Shown here one piece after another: positions 30,602 to 64,000 of a stretch of 64,000 bases of DNA. Position numbers and translations under genes: made by a program. The notes under the pieces are model-generated. The model worked only from the letters and a program-made list of their open reading frames with translations. It searched no databases and had not been told where the DNA came from. The DNA lies in the NCBI GenBank assembly GCA_013339895.1, contig JABACO010000001.1:21876423-21940422 (forward strand). The letters are read 5' to 3'. This stretch comes from Ephydatia muelleri. Lineage: Eukaryota; Porifera; Demospongiae; Spongillida; Spongillidae. Positions within the stretch are counted from its first letter, which is position 1. The number at the start of each line of letters is the position of its first letter.

Positions 30602-33600
30602 TCCTCTGCAGCTTGGAAAAACCCAAAAATGGCGTGGAGACCCTTCTCTTATACCAGGGGACACGTACAATTCAAGGTCACATGATCCTCGTGACCATTT
30701 CCCCAAGGCCCATGATTTTTTTTTTGAAATATTGGTGCACGTGTTTTGGAGTGTGTTCTTTTGGGGCAAGTGAAACTTTTACACCTATAATTCTATTTCG
30801 GAGCACATCACCCTTCTCCCTCTTCCTTTAATTACCTAACTCTCCGCATGCTACGAGGGGGAGGACATGGGGGAGGAGGTGAGTGAAGGTTATGTTGTGA
30901 TTAATAATTGATGATAGTCTGATACTATATTTATTTACAGTAGATACAAGTTTCTATTCTGAGTTACAAAGCCATAAAAAAGTCCAAGCCAGATAAGGAA
31001 ATGAACGTCGCGTGAACTTACGCTATGTACTATGCAGTCACTACTTTAAAGAAGTAAGAAAGAGCATCACCAGCTTTTGACGGCGACAGGCTAACCTTGC
31101 ATTATAGACACTCGACTGCGACGGTTTTAGCTGTACAGTGTGCGAATAGATGTAGAGTCTTGCCTTCTAGTCGCGTGTGTGTTACTATGGTTATAATGCA
31201 CGTGACGTCAGAAACACAATTTACATAGCAAAGCTATTTGTATGATCGCACAGGCGGATGGCGGGAAACCACATGCAATAAATCCTTATGGACAACTAAA
31301 GCTAACAACCGTAGATAACTGATTTGCCGTATAAAAATAGAACAGACCATTCAAATTGACACGAAATGCCAATATTCATCACATGTTCATGCATAAATCT
31401 AATACTATGAACATTATGATCAAGCTCTGTCTGGGCCATAAAACAATAATTTATACAATACTCAATAATACATACTTTTACAAAATTACAAAAGATAAAA
31501 AAAAAAAAAACACATACACCTGAGAGACATAGCCGCATTAATATGCAACACTCCAAATTCAGTGAAGAGGCCAGCACCATCATGATGGCAACATCCATGC
31601 ATGTCCACTTCTCCACTGGACCCACGCAAGCAAAGGTTTGCCGCACACAGGATAGAAAAAAGCCATTCTGGCACGACCCCCTTTTCAGGACGCCAGAATG
31701 TGACTCAATGAAGTCTTCTCCCACTTTGGTGCAATTTGGTCACCCAGCTAAGTGCTTCATTAGATTACGCAGATACGGGATACCTTACTGAAGTAGAAGC
31801 ATCATCGTATAATGTATAATGTTAGGCTGATCTAGTAGACGAGCACGATACATAGTGGTCTGGCTGCATGGGTACTAAGGCAGGCTAGGCAGATATACTC
31901 TATAGTTTACCAATACCCATGACCTGAACGACTTGGCTAGCTAGTTTGAGTGGCTAGCTATAGTTTGCGTGATAGGGAAGTCACGAACTCTGTACATCTC
32001 TCCAAAAATACAACTGGTCCCAGTGCAAGACAGTCTGCGATGTTTCTAGATGGCTTCATACATTTCTGGCGTGCTTGGCTTGTTGCTGAAAGCAGATATT
32101 GTATAGTAGGTTGAACGAGATTAGTTTGTTTTTTGTTCCCCCCTCCCTCCCAAACATCCATGGGAGAATGCAACATATGTGCCTACCTTCAACTGGAGCC
32201 ACTGCTACTTCGAGTTGTTGACGCTTCATAGAAGGGTATAGCCGCCTAGGCCCTAGCTGCACATCGAATGAATAAACACTTAGGCACGCTAATTAGGTGA
32301 TAATTGCCCGCATCGCGTATCGAAATGCTGCATTCTGATTGGACTGCAATCAAAGCAAGAACAAATTTGGTAAAGGTTTGGTACCCGAACTTACGACAGG
32401 GCGACGCCCAACTTGATCAAGATGTTAACTGCGGCACCCTTGCACGCACCTGCACAAAGCATTGGGGTTTTAATGCCCTAGCGAAGCCACGAGCACCAAA
32501 GATAAATTGAGTAGGGATCAAGACGGTAACGATAGGGGTCCAACCCTAAAACGAGCAAACCTACATGTTCAGCGTTTCGTGAACATCACGGGACCAAGAG
32601 TGGCAGTAGTCTGGGGACCAGATGCTTGCGTCTGGTCCCCAGACTACACTGGATCAGCCTTGTTAAATTAAAAACCTTGGACCAATATTGACAAAATTGA
32701 ATCAGTATTGAAATAGACCTCTTCATGGTCCAATACTGATGGTGGTAGTTGTACCAATGTGTCGACCCCAACGTTGTGACAAGACAAGATTGGCTTATCA
32801 ATATTGGACGCATCATGACACAGTATTGTTACAAGATTTTGACTATCGTTGCACCAAGTACCATGCGCTATGCCGGAGAAATGAGTTACAACGCGTTTTT
32901 TTTATCCAGCAGAGGCATGGCCATTGCTCTAACTAGTCACCTGAGCATGTAATCCGATCGCCATTATCATTCGTGCGCTATCGGAATATCAAGGCAGTTG
33001 AAGGATCCAAAGTGTTAAAAGCCGTGTCCTTCGTCCACAATTGCTTTAGTGAAGGATGCCACTTCGAGGAACTGGTAACTACAGTGCCAATAGAAAGAGA
33101 GAAAGTGGGAGTTAACAAAAAACTATTTGTTCATCGAATAATTTTAATAATTATTGTTTGATTGCACGGGCATGCACGGCCGTTCCTCTGTCAGCAGCAA
33201 GTGTGTAAAGTGATCGCCCTACCATTGTTACGTCATAGATAGTTTAGGTGCATGCCCGTGACTTGGATGCGTGTGGCTACGTGAGTTGACTTGATAACAG
33301 CATTTATTTTGTAGAATTCACACAGACTAACTCTTTTGGATATCAAAACACCAGTGCACTTGGTGTTGTCGTTTGTGGAGTCTTGGATGTGAGTTGAATT
33401 AATAATGGTGTTTATTTGCAAATATCCAGAGTGTGATTTGTCATACAGCTTTCCAAATGACCAGTGACACTGCAAGGTATGTGAACATGTATGGTGGTAA
33501 TGCTTCTGCTATCCAACACAGGGTTGTACACAGACTGTTGAGTGGATGCAAAGTATCCGTGGTGGAGTATGCTACTTTGAGGACATGGTGATCACAGTGC

Positions 33601-33979
33601 CAATAGAAGGAGAGAGAAGAAGAGACTGAATAGAATAGTTTATTGTGATGCAATCTGTATTGTTTTAAAAATAAAAGTTTGAATGCCAAAAAGGAGGTAA
33701 TAATATAATTGCCTTAAAAGGTAATAGTATTGTGATAACAGCATTGGGTCAATACTTCACAAGACTGCTATCATGACTGGATCAACACTTTATCAGTGTT
33801 ATATCAATATTGCGTACACATGTTTGGGTCATGTTGCCCCAAAACATTGAACCAATACTGTTATTAGTATTGTCTACCAAGGGTGATATCATCCTGCTCC
33901 AATAATGAGTCAGTATTGGTCCAATTTTTGATTTCTCGCTGTGTACATTGGCACATGGGCGCGTGGTGACAAGGAAGGG
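30602..33979. other. Spacer between divergent CLN8 copies; palindromes and CAATATTG-rich DNA
   Basis: No gene supported. 32606-32622 and 32631-32647 are perfect 17-bp inverted arms (GTAGTCTGGGGACCAGA) with an 8-base loop. 32640-32860 and 33720-33930 are rich in CAATATTG/CAATACTG words in both orientations. 33040-33120 and 33555-33630 are a decayed repeat pair (both contain ACAGTGCCAATAGAA). 33945-33979 is conserved upstream of CLN8 copy 3 as well and may hold the promoter. Confidence 0.55.
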
Positions 33980-35013
33980 ATGGTAGCGTTGACACAGTTC
34001 GAAGGTGAGATCTCGGGCGGGCTATGCTTGTACACCTCGACGCAACCCACATCAATGTATACATTGGTCCATATAGTACCAGGGCCCACTTTTATTTCCC
34101 TACCCGTTTCGCGCCGCGATGTGCAGGTGACCACCCGCTGCTGCGGCTGTTTCCCGCTCTCCGGGAGATAGATGCTCGAGCTACAGAGACCAAGCTGGTC
34201 GTGGCGGCCTGCGCGACGGCCGTAACCCTCGCCACGTTCCTCCTGTCCTACCTCGTCTCGTTCAACCTTCCGGTGTTCCGCGCCCTCAAGACCAAGGAAA
34301 AGGTCTTCTGGTGCCTCTCCGTCGTCAGATCAGCGTTCGGAGCCGTCATCGTGGTGCTTTCGGGTTGGTACTGGGTAATGGATCCCACGCTCAGCCAAGA
34401 CGTGGTGAAAGCGACGACGCAGACCAGCTTCCTCACGGCCTCCATCATCGTCGGCTTCTTCGTCTTCGAGGTGACCGCCCTCGCCATCTCGGATATCGTG
34501 TTCCGCACGTTCGACCCCGCCCTCTTCGCTCACCACTGGCTGTGCCTGGTCGGTTGCAGTACGATGTGTCTCTACTACGAGATTGGACACTTCTTCGGCA
34601 TCCAAGGGGTGATACTGGAGATGACCACGCCCTTCTCGTGCCTGTGCTGGGTGCTCCTCAAGTCCAAGATGGCCCACACCACCCTTTGGAAGTGCAACCA
34701 GCTCTTCCTCATCCACCTCTTCCACATGCGTACCATCATCGAGGGCTACATGCTCCTGATGACCTATCGGCAGTGGGACAGCGTGATGGCCAACATGCCA
34801 GTGGTGGTGTTTGTGCTCCTGTACACCCAGGTGGTCCTCCAGTTTGTGTGGCTCACCCCGTACTGGACCTACAAGAAGACCTCACAGTTCTTCAACCCCA
34901 TCGACTTCAACCAATCCGCTGCAGAAAAGGGGACCAAAGGGGCATATCGTGGCAAGGAGGGTATGGAACACAGAGCAGACAAAAGGAATGACATACATAT
35001 CAAGGGCAACTAA
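33980..35013 (+). CDS. CLN8: CLN8-like TLC-domain protein, copy 2
   Basis: Exon 1 is 33980-34004 (25 nt: MVALTQFE plus one base), then a 122-nt GTGAGA...GTGCAG intron, then exon 2 from 34127 to 35013. The spliced frame gives 303 residues. A Met further upstream in the exon 2 frame is open only because the intron happens to lack stops. The short first exon is supported by its conservation in all three copies and by the exact G/GT phase. TLC-domain features are as in copy 1, including FRTFD, HHWLCLVG, LEMTTPFSC, NQLFLIHLFHMR and YWTYKKT. The C-terminus is divergent (ends DIHIKGN, no KKxx). It lies 3.4 kb from the inverted copy 1 and 3.8 kb from the direct copy 3. Confidence 0.9.
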
Positions 35014-36020
35014 GAGAGAGGGCTCTAGTAGGTGTTGTGTCCTGGGGGGGGCCACCATGTTGCATGTGTTATATGTGTTATGGTTATTAATTTTTTGCTA
35101 TCAGATATTGTAGGAAAAGACATTTTGCAGTATCACAACATTCCTCTATGTAGCAAGACAGCTCATTTATACATGTAACTCAAACAAAAGGCACAAGTAG
35201 ATATACACGTGGGTAACAACAATACACACTTTCTAGAGTCAGCCCTCTTCTCTGGGAGCTAATTGCATGATATAGTCCAAGCTGAACTTCTTTCATGACG
35301 GAAGGTGTAGAACTGCTCTGATTGGAATAACTTGCACTGGAAGTCAGTTGTATCTTTCCAATGTATGAGAAGAGTCCATTCCACCCCTCCCTCTATTCTC
35401 TAATCCAACCCACATCTTCAGTCTTGCCTCCTTTGTTCGGTACCAACTTGAGCTGCAGAAAGTTGTTCCCTACTTTCTTCATGTCACTGCATGTTTTAAG
35501 TCACATAGCAGATAAATAGCAGCTGTGAACAAAATGTCCTCTTGTGGCTGCACAGATGTGTCAGATGTGATGTTGGGAGCCCTAAACCACACCGCATATC
35601 TGTGCATCTAAGGTTGACCTAAAGGCTTGTTCGAGAAACACACATCCATTCCAAGGAATGGTGGAAGGAGGTTTAGTACTCACTGTTATAGAAGGAAGTG
35701 TATCCCTATATCAGAACATCACCCATTAAAGCAATTTTGCAGTGATCTGGGAGCTCATGCGTCTCTTGCATCAAGTGACCAGCATTCCTGTTCATGCAGC
35801 TTGTGGAGGTGTGAGCAAGCTTGCTTTTAGGAGACCAGCAAAGCTATTAGTAGAAACATTCCCACTACTGCAAGGTCCACCAGGACCCTGACACCACTGC
35901 TATGGCAATGGAGGTCTATCCAATTACACCTAACTACACACATCTGCACACCTATAAGCACACACTCCCACAAAGCCACATGCACACCCACACAAGGCAT
36001 CATGCTGTGGTCATGTGATA
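35014..36020. pseudogene. Decayed duplicate of the CLN8 3' flank, including COMMD7 3' exons
   Basis: Aligns in order with 39854-41060. The part 35270-35480 corresponds on the minus strand to the last two COMMD7 exons (compare 40114-40358): the LQLKLVLN-like codons and the upstream CATGAAGAAAGTAGGGAAC block are still readable, but the final exon is shortened and out of frame. The rest has no gene. Confidence 0.7.
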
Positions 36021-36297
36021 CTGAGTGTTAAATCGGGCGTAGACGTAATCATTCAAAATCATCTACCCGAAGACGCTACTTCAAAGCAATTTTTTGTGTT
36101 AACCACAGATCACTTTAACACTGACCCTTGTCCCTACTAGGAAAGATGCACATAGAAGTGGGTGGCTTGCATGGTGGTATGAATGTACACACTGTAGTTT
36201 GTGGGGGTGGAGGGGAGGGGGGTGGGGAAGGAGAAGAAGTTGAAACATTTAAAATGGTACTTTTGTCTAAAACTGTTTATTCTCTTGAGGTAATCGC

Positions 36298-36473
36298 AGG
36301 AGAGAGGAAGAAGGGAAGGGAGGGAGAGAGGAAGAAGGGAAGGGAGGGAGAGAGGAAGAAGGGAAGGGAGGGAGAGAGGAAGAAGAGAAGGGAGGGAGAG
36401 AGGAAGAAGGGAAGGGAGGGAGAGAGGAAGAAGGGAAGGGAGGGAGAGAGGAAGAAGGGAAGGAAGGGAGAGA
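36298..36473. repeat. 24-bp purine minisatellite
   Basis: About seven copies of GAGAGAGGAAGAAGGGAAGG plus 4 bases. The open frames through it are low-complexity artefacts. Confidence 0.95.
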
Positions 36474-38828
36474 TTGAAGTCAAAACACCTGCATGTAGGA
36501 AATTGCACCAAACATTAAAAAAAAAAGATAAAATAGACTACTAAAGGTAGATGCATCAGTTACATGTCACAGATTCTTCATAGCAATGAAGGTCAGATGC
36601 GTGGGGTCCTTATCCCTGCAGTGTCATGCTACATTCCCTACACACATTTGAATGTACTGTAAAGAGACAACACTTGATGCACAATTGAAGTGCAAGTATA
36701 GGCAAATGTGGCTTAAGACAACCGTGCAGGCATATGACATAGGTGCGTGCAGTAACGACTTACTCTCTGTTTGAGAGGCTCACGGGTGAAGTGGAGAAGG
36801 GAGCTTGCATGGGTTTGATTGGTGGGGCACCTCTCTATTCAGTCTTATAGGCTGATCATATGTTTCTGGATGGAATTATCGTTATCAGAGCTGTGATAGA
36901 CTGTCAATTAAATTTTTCCATGCTATTCATGCATGAATGTTTATGCTGATGTCTTAACGCAAAATTGGGTAGGTGGAAAGCCAGCTGCGTGCATTCCACT
37001 TTACCATAACATCTCTATTGACACTGACCTATAATATTTTGGGACCCATTCCGGTTTTTGCGGCTGAGGTGGCAGAAATCCGCAAATGTATCGCAACAAC
37101 AATGCAAAGTGCTCTGAGATAGGGTGGAGTTGTCTTCCCTTAGCAGTGTAGACCTATACGGTAATAGGAGGAAGGAAGCAGTCAACACTTTTGCACTCTG
37201 GCCATGTGAACAGCCGTGGATGCGGGGTATACGAGGAGCAAGATCACCGCAGCAAGTTGATCCTTCAGTTCATTGCCCGAGCCATCTTAGCTAGGAGTCT
37301 CCGCGTGTGAACATCAGCATGCAACTTTGGAGCTGTTAGTAGTTGCTTTTATTATGTTTATCTGTTATAATTTTACAGTGAAATTATAAATTGTACAGGC
37401 ATTTGTGCTACTAACGTCGGTCCGTATATGTCCGTACGGGACTGACGTCGGTTAGTAGTTCCATTCTTTAATCTATGGTAGTTCTAATGTCCATCTCTTT
37501 GCTCGTAGGCACTGCATGCATGCCATGCATATAGTAATTCTGAATTCACATAAGAATTAATAGCATAAGCGGCCAGCTGACTATTCGAGTACGGAACAGA
37601 GTCTCATGGTGAATCCATGAAAGGGGTTGGTGGGGGAGGGGAGTTACGAAAACAAACCTGGTTATAAAGTTTAGTTGCGTAACCGCAGTTCCCAGTTAGT
37701 CTCGGCCCCAGACCCTAAACGTGACAACTAGTGTTTTTTCAAAAAATAATGTCAAGATCGCTTCCATGTAGATAATGATATAGCACTCGCCTCAACGGAC
37801 GCCCATTGAGATGGGTCTTACACCTGTGTCCAACGTAGACCGTTGTCACAGACGCAGAAAGTTGTGACGCGACGACTAAATTTCCACGCAGCCTCCACAC
37901 TTGTTGGGTCAAGTTTCTAAAAACAGATTGGCATTATTATTTTTATTTTTCGTGTATCGATCTTGCTCATTTTATAACGTCATCGGATACAGCTCAATGA
38001 CTTCACGCGCACCCTTTGTGTGAATCGGATTTGGGTGCTCATTTGGTACAGTAGATTACATGTACTTTGTACCTTTACCTTAATTCGCTAGCCGGCTACA
38101 GCGTGCCGTTTCGTGATGCATGTAAAAGGTGCTGTACGCGCTCACTAGTTCATGTTCATTGTTTCTGTGATCATTGCACTGATGCAATGTCCGTGGCAAA
38201 AGTATGCTTGGGTCGGGTCCTCAGACCAGTCGGAGAGCGCAAGCAGTGTCGCTAGCCAGACGTACATGTATATTCGTAAAAAATACTGTTTATTTCGTTC
38301 CCAGTCCATCCAGAGGACTATGTGAGACCTTGGTACGTCTTGGCTTGCACGCGAAACTAGAGCAAAAGACGTGTTACGTCGTGAAACCTAATTCACACAA
38401 CATTGAACACAGTTCCTAACGGCGACCGTTTTTCCTGACGAGATTTTCCCCTGCGTCATAAAATTAGTGCGCAATTCGATCGCCTTGTTCCTAGCATACG
38501 GTACAATAAATTTGACTAGGGGGGCATCATGAATAATAAAATACGAGAAAAATACTGCAAATGTACAATTAATCTGACGTTACAACACACATGCATTCAA
38601 GTTAAAATTAGAACTACCAGTTTGAAAATGTTGTCTATTTTATGCATGATTATTTTAAACTTCGTACGATGTAAAAGGAAAAAAAAAGAAAGGGCAGTCC
38701 TTACAATCTCATGCACTGCACAGCTGAAAGTTTATAATAACTATGAATATAATTTTGCTTAATATTTAAATCAACTGGCGTCACACGGGAGCGGCATTGG
38801 CACATGGGCGCGTGGTGACAAGGAAGAA
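36474..38828. other. Spacer upstream of CLN8 copy 3
   Basis: No gene supported. It has an AT-rich part and short chance frames. 38790-38828 is nearly identical to the flank just before CLN8 copy 2 (GGCACATGGGCGCGTGGTGA), so the duplicated unit begins about there. Confidence 0.5.
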
Positions 38829-39853
38829 ATGGTAGCGTTGACACAGTTCGAAGGTGAGGTCTCGGCGGGCTATGCTTGTGCACCTCGACGCAACCCACAT
38901 CGATGTATACTTTTGTGCATATGATGGTCTACTCTTATTTTCCTACCCGTTTCGCTCCGCGATACGCAGGTGACCACCCGCTGCTGCGACTGTTCCCCGC
39001 TCTCAGGGAGGTCGATGCTCGAGCTACGGAGACCAAGCTGGTCGTGGCGGCCTGCGCGACGGCCGTAACACTCGCCACTTTCCTCCTGTCCTACCTCGTC
39101 TCGTTCAACCTTCCGGTGTTTCGCGCCCTCAAGACCAAGGAAAAGGTCTTCTGGTGCCTCTCCGTCGTTAGATCCGCGTTCGGAGCCGTCATGGTGGTAC
39201 TTTCGGGTTGGTACTGGGTAATGGATCCCACTCTCAGCCAAGACGTGGTGAAAGCGACGACACAGACCAGCTTCCTCACGGCCTCCATCATCGTCGGCTT
39301 CTTCGTCTTCGAGGTGACCGCCCTCGCCATCTCGGACGTCGTGTTCCGCACGTTCGACCCCGCCCTCTTCGCTCACCACTGGCTGTGCCTGGTCGGTTGC
39401 AGTACGATGTGTCTCTACTACGAGATCGGACACTTCTTTGGCATCCAAGGGGTGATGCTGGAGATGACCACGCCCTTCTCGTGCCTGTGCTGGGTGCTCC
39501 TCAAGTCCAAGATGGCCCACACCACCCTTTGGAAGTGCAACCAGCTCTTCCTCATCCACCTCTTCCACATGCGTACCATCATCGAGGGCTACATGCTCCT
39601 GATGACCTATCGGCAGTGGGACAGCGTGATGGCCAACATGCCAGTGGTGGTGTTTGTGCTCCTGTACACCCAGGTGGTCCTCCAGTTTGTGTGGCTCACT
39701 CCGTACTGGACCTACAAGAAGACCTCACAGTTCTTCAACCCCATCGACTTCAACCAATCCGCTGCAGAAAAGGGGACCAAAGGGACATATCATGGCAAGG
39801 GCAGCACAGGCAAAAGGAATGACACTCCCTCTTCTCATGTCAAGGGCAGCTGA
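38829..39853 (+). CDS. CLN8: CLN8-like TLC-domain protein, copy 3
   Basis: Exon 1 is 38829-38853 (MVALTQFE plus one base), a 116-nt GTGAGG...ACGCAG intron, and exon 2 from 38970 to 39853. The product is 302 residues. It is nearly identical to copy 2 throughout, including the intron and promoter-side flank. The differences are a few residues and a C-terminus ending SSHVKGS. It has all the TLC/CLN8 motifs listed for copy 1. COMMD7 lies directly downstream on the opposite strand (convergent, stop codons about 260 bp apart). This pair is probably the original arrangement, since the COMMD7 part is intact only here. Confidence 0.92.
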
Positions 39854-40113
39854 GAGGCCCCCTCCCCCTTACATCATGTACCTTACATGATGTGGGTTAC
39901 AAGTGCACGTGTCTGTGTGTCTGTATTCATATCCATTGTGTCTCCATTCAAAGAAATTTACCCCACTTTTTAGATAACGAAGGAAAGGTGGACATGTTAT
40001 GGTACATGAAGTACCTGTATATAGCAAGACAGCTCATTTATAAGGCACAAGTAGACATACACGAGGGTAACAATACACACACATTTTCTAGAGTCTGCCC
40101 TCTTATCTGGGAG

Positions 40114-40358
40114 CTAGCTGAAGTAGTCCAGGCTGGACTTCACTTTCTCCATTTCATGAAGGAAACTGTAGAACTGGTTGAGGGTGAGCTCTGATTGGAA
40201 TAAATAGCACCGGAGAGTCAGTTTTATCCGTCTTCCAAAACGATCTCCAAGCAACATACCCATAAACACATCTTCAGTCTTGCCTCCTTTGTTCAGTACC
40301 AACTTGAGCTGCAGAAAGTTGTTCCCTACTTTCTTCATGTCACTGTCAGCAGCTGTCA
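40114..40358 (-). CDS. COMMD7: COMMD7 orthologue, last two coding exons (5' part not seen)
   Basis: Exons 40260-40358 and 40114-40190, joined over a 69-nt intron (G/GTATGT...AATCAG). The spliced product reads VTAADSDMKKVGNNFLQLKL, then KGGKTEDVFM, ELTLNQFYSFLHEMEKVKSS and LDYFS. This is the COMM domain C-terminus and agrees best with COMMD7 (human: ELTLPQFYSFLHEMERVRTS). COMMD proteins form the Commander complex, which acts in endosomal recycling; COMMD7 also restrains NF-kB. The acceptor before VTAADSD shows that at least one more exon lies upstream, toward the (CA)n tract and the gap. None is recognisable in 40359-41214. Confidence 0.85.
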
Positions 40359-40757
40359 CTGCATGCAACAAACAAAACAAACATAACATGTTGGTCAACC
40401 ACAGCACAGGCCTAGTGAAGAGTGTGGGCTGCAGAGATGCAACTGTGTGGGGAACACACCACAAGACACATTTACTGTGTGCCATAGTCCATATGTTGCA
40501 TACCAGGCACTTGTGTTTGAGAATAGTTCATGCAACCTATCTGAAGGAATGGTGGAAGGAGGTTGCATGTATCTTACTGTTTATGGAAGGAAATGTATCC
40601 CTCAGCACAATCACCTATTCATCCTAAAAGCAATTAGCAGTGATCTGGGAGATCATGTGACTAGCATTCGTCTACTTCAGGTTGTTTCACCTTGTTATGA
40701 CACAATGATTTCAACAAATGCACATGACCACACCCACTCATGTTTTCAGATTTTCAC

Positions 40758-40976
<219 letters not shown>

Positions 40977-41214
40977 TCAATGGATTTTTACAATCCACAC
41001 ATGTAGAAGGGGGTAGCAATGAAGCCCACCAAGGCATCATGATGTGGTCACATGAGGGACAGCAAACAAAAGCTATCATAACTCTGGACCTCAGATCCTT
41101 GTATTATTGTGTACTATAATTATTGTGATAAGAGGATGGAGGAGAGAGGTAAAGGAGGGGAGAGGGAAGTGAGGGAGAGGGAAGGGAGGGGGAGGGGGAT
41201 GGAGTGGATTTCGT

Positions 41215-42214
41215 NNNNNNNNNNNNNNNNNNNNNNNNNNNNNNNNNNNNNNNNNNNNNNNNNNNNNNNNNNNNNNNNNNNNNNNNNNNNNNNNNNNNNN
41301 NNNNNNNNNNNNNNNNNNNNNNNNNNNNNNNNNNNNNNNNNNNNNNNNNNNNNNNNNNNNNNNNNNNNNNNNNNNNNNNNNNNNNNNNNNNNNNNNNNNN
41401 NNNNNNNNNNNNNNNNNNNNNNNNNNNNNNNNNNNNNNNNNNNNNNNNNNNNNNNNNNNNNNNNNNNNNNNNNNNNNNNNNNNNNNNNNNNNNNNNNNNN
41501 NNNNNNNNNNNNNNNNNNNNNNNNNNNNNNNNNNNNNNNNNNNNNNNNNNNNNNNNNNNNNNNNNNNNNNNNNNNNNNNNNNNNNNNNNNNNNNNNNNNN
41601 NNNNNNNNNNNNNNNNNNNNNNNNNNNNNNNNNNNNNNNNNNNNNNNNNNNNNNNNNNNNNNNNNNNNNNNNNNNNNNNNNNNNNNNNNNNNNNNNNNNN
41701 NNNNNNNNNNNNNNNNNNNNNNNNNNNNNNNNNNNNNNNNNNNNNNNNNNNNNNNNNNNNNNNNNNNNNNNNNNNNNNNNNNNNNNNNNNNNNNNNNNNN
41801 NNNNNNNNNNNNNNNNNNNNNNNNNNNNNNNNNNNNNNNNNNNNNNNNNNNNNNNNNNNNNNNNNNNNNNNNNNNNNNNNNNNNNNNNNNNNNNNNNNNN
41901 NNNNNNNNNNNNNNNNNNNNNNNNNNNNNNNNNNNNNNNNNNNNNNNNNNNNNNNNNNNNNNNNNNNNNNNNNNNNNNNNNNNNNNNNNNNNNNNNNNNN
42001 NNNNNNNNNNNNNNNNNNNNNNNNNNNNNNNNNNNNNNNNNNNNNNNNNNNNNNNNNNNNNNNNNNNNNNNNNNNNNNNNNNNNNNNNNNNNNNNNNNNN
42101 NNNNNNNNNNNNNNNNNNNNNNNNNNNNNNNNNNNNNNNNNNNNNNNNNNNNNNNNNNNNNNNNNNNNNNNNNNNNNNNNNNNNNNNNNNNNNNNNNNNN
42201 NNNNNNNNNNNNNN
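41215..42214. other. Assembly gap (1000 N)
   Basis: Exactly 1000 Ns, a typical placeholder of unknown true length. The left edge is purine-rich (GGAGGGGGAGG), and the right edge opens inside a HUWE1 exon. The 5' half of HUWE1 and possibly the 5' exons of COMMD7 should lie here. Confidence 0.98.

Positions 42215-64000
<21,786 letters not shown>

Noticed and set aside
37396-37450. Imperfect palindrome with TGACGTC words as a possible CRE promoter
   Set aside because: No gene start lies nearby, and the arms match poorly.

Overview
The window is nuclear DNA of an invertebrate animal. The evidence is spliced orthologues of HUWE1, CLN8 and COMMD7, GT-AG introns, eukaryotic tRNA-Ser genes, dense (GT)n tracts and many animal transposon families. 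An early-branching or marine animal (sponge, cnidarian, mollusc or lancelet grade) fits best. The species cannot be fixed from sequence alone.

Positions 1-16.5 kb hold a cluster of one single-exon 7TM receptor family: two intact genes (8444-9535 minus, 12197-13285 plus) and four broken or partial copies, arranged as inverted and tail-to-tail duplications with long poly-C/poly-G runs at the junctions. Mobile DNA has invaded the cluster. There is an intron-bearing gypsy-type integrase gene (1378-3717). There is a roughly 4-kb element coding for a RAG1-like protein (zinc-binding N-terminus, RING finger and RAG1/Transib-like core, minus strand 4330-7390) that sits inside a receptor pseudogene. 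There is also a 1,038-bp terminal-inverted-repeat element (14967-16004) with an 8-bp target duplication that carries convergent DUF6589-like and RecQ-helicase-like fragments.

Positions 16.5-29.5 kb are mostly transposons: fold-back DNA, a spliced transposase-like gene (18826-19629 minus), a LINE split by a Ty3/gypsy fossil (20208-25248) which itself holds a hAT insertion, and a nearly whole pogo-like transposon (26721-29425) with a PHD-like C-terminal finger.

Positions 29.5-41 kb hold three CLN8 copies (one inverted, two direct). All share a 25-nt first coding exon. The last copy is followed by the 3' exons of COMMD7 on the opposite strand, and the middle copy by a decayed duplicate of those exons.

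After a 1000-N gap (41215-42214), the remainder is one gene, HUWE1, on the plus strand. Twenty-five exons keep one reading frame and encode the DUF913, UBA, UIM, WWE, acidic and ubiquitin-binding (UBM) regions. The 5' part and the HECT domain lie outside the window. Its introns hold minisatellites, a thrice-repeated unit with RFX/CCAAT-like motifs, two identical inverted tRNA-Ser(CGA) genes, a LINE tail and short palindromic elements.

HUWE1 (HECT ubiquitin ligase), COMMD7 (Commander/NF-kB regulation) and CLN8 (ER export of lysosomal enzymes) are unrelated housekeeping genes; nothing suggests that they work as a unit.
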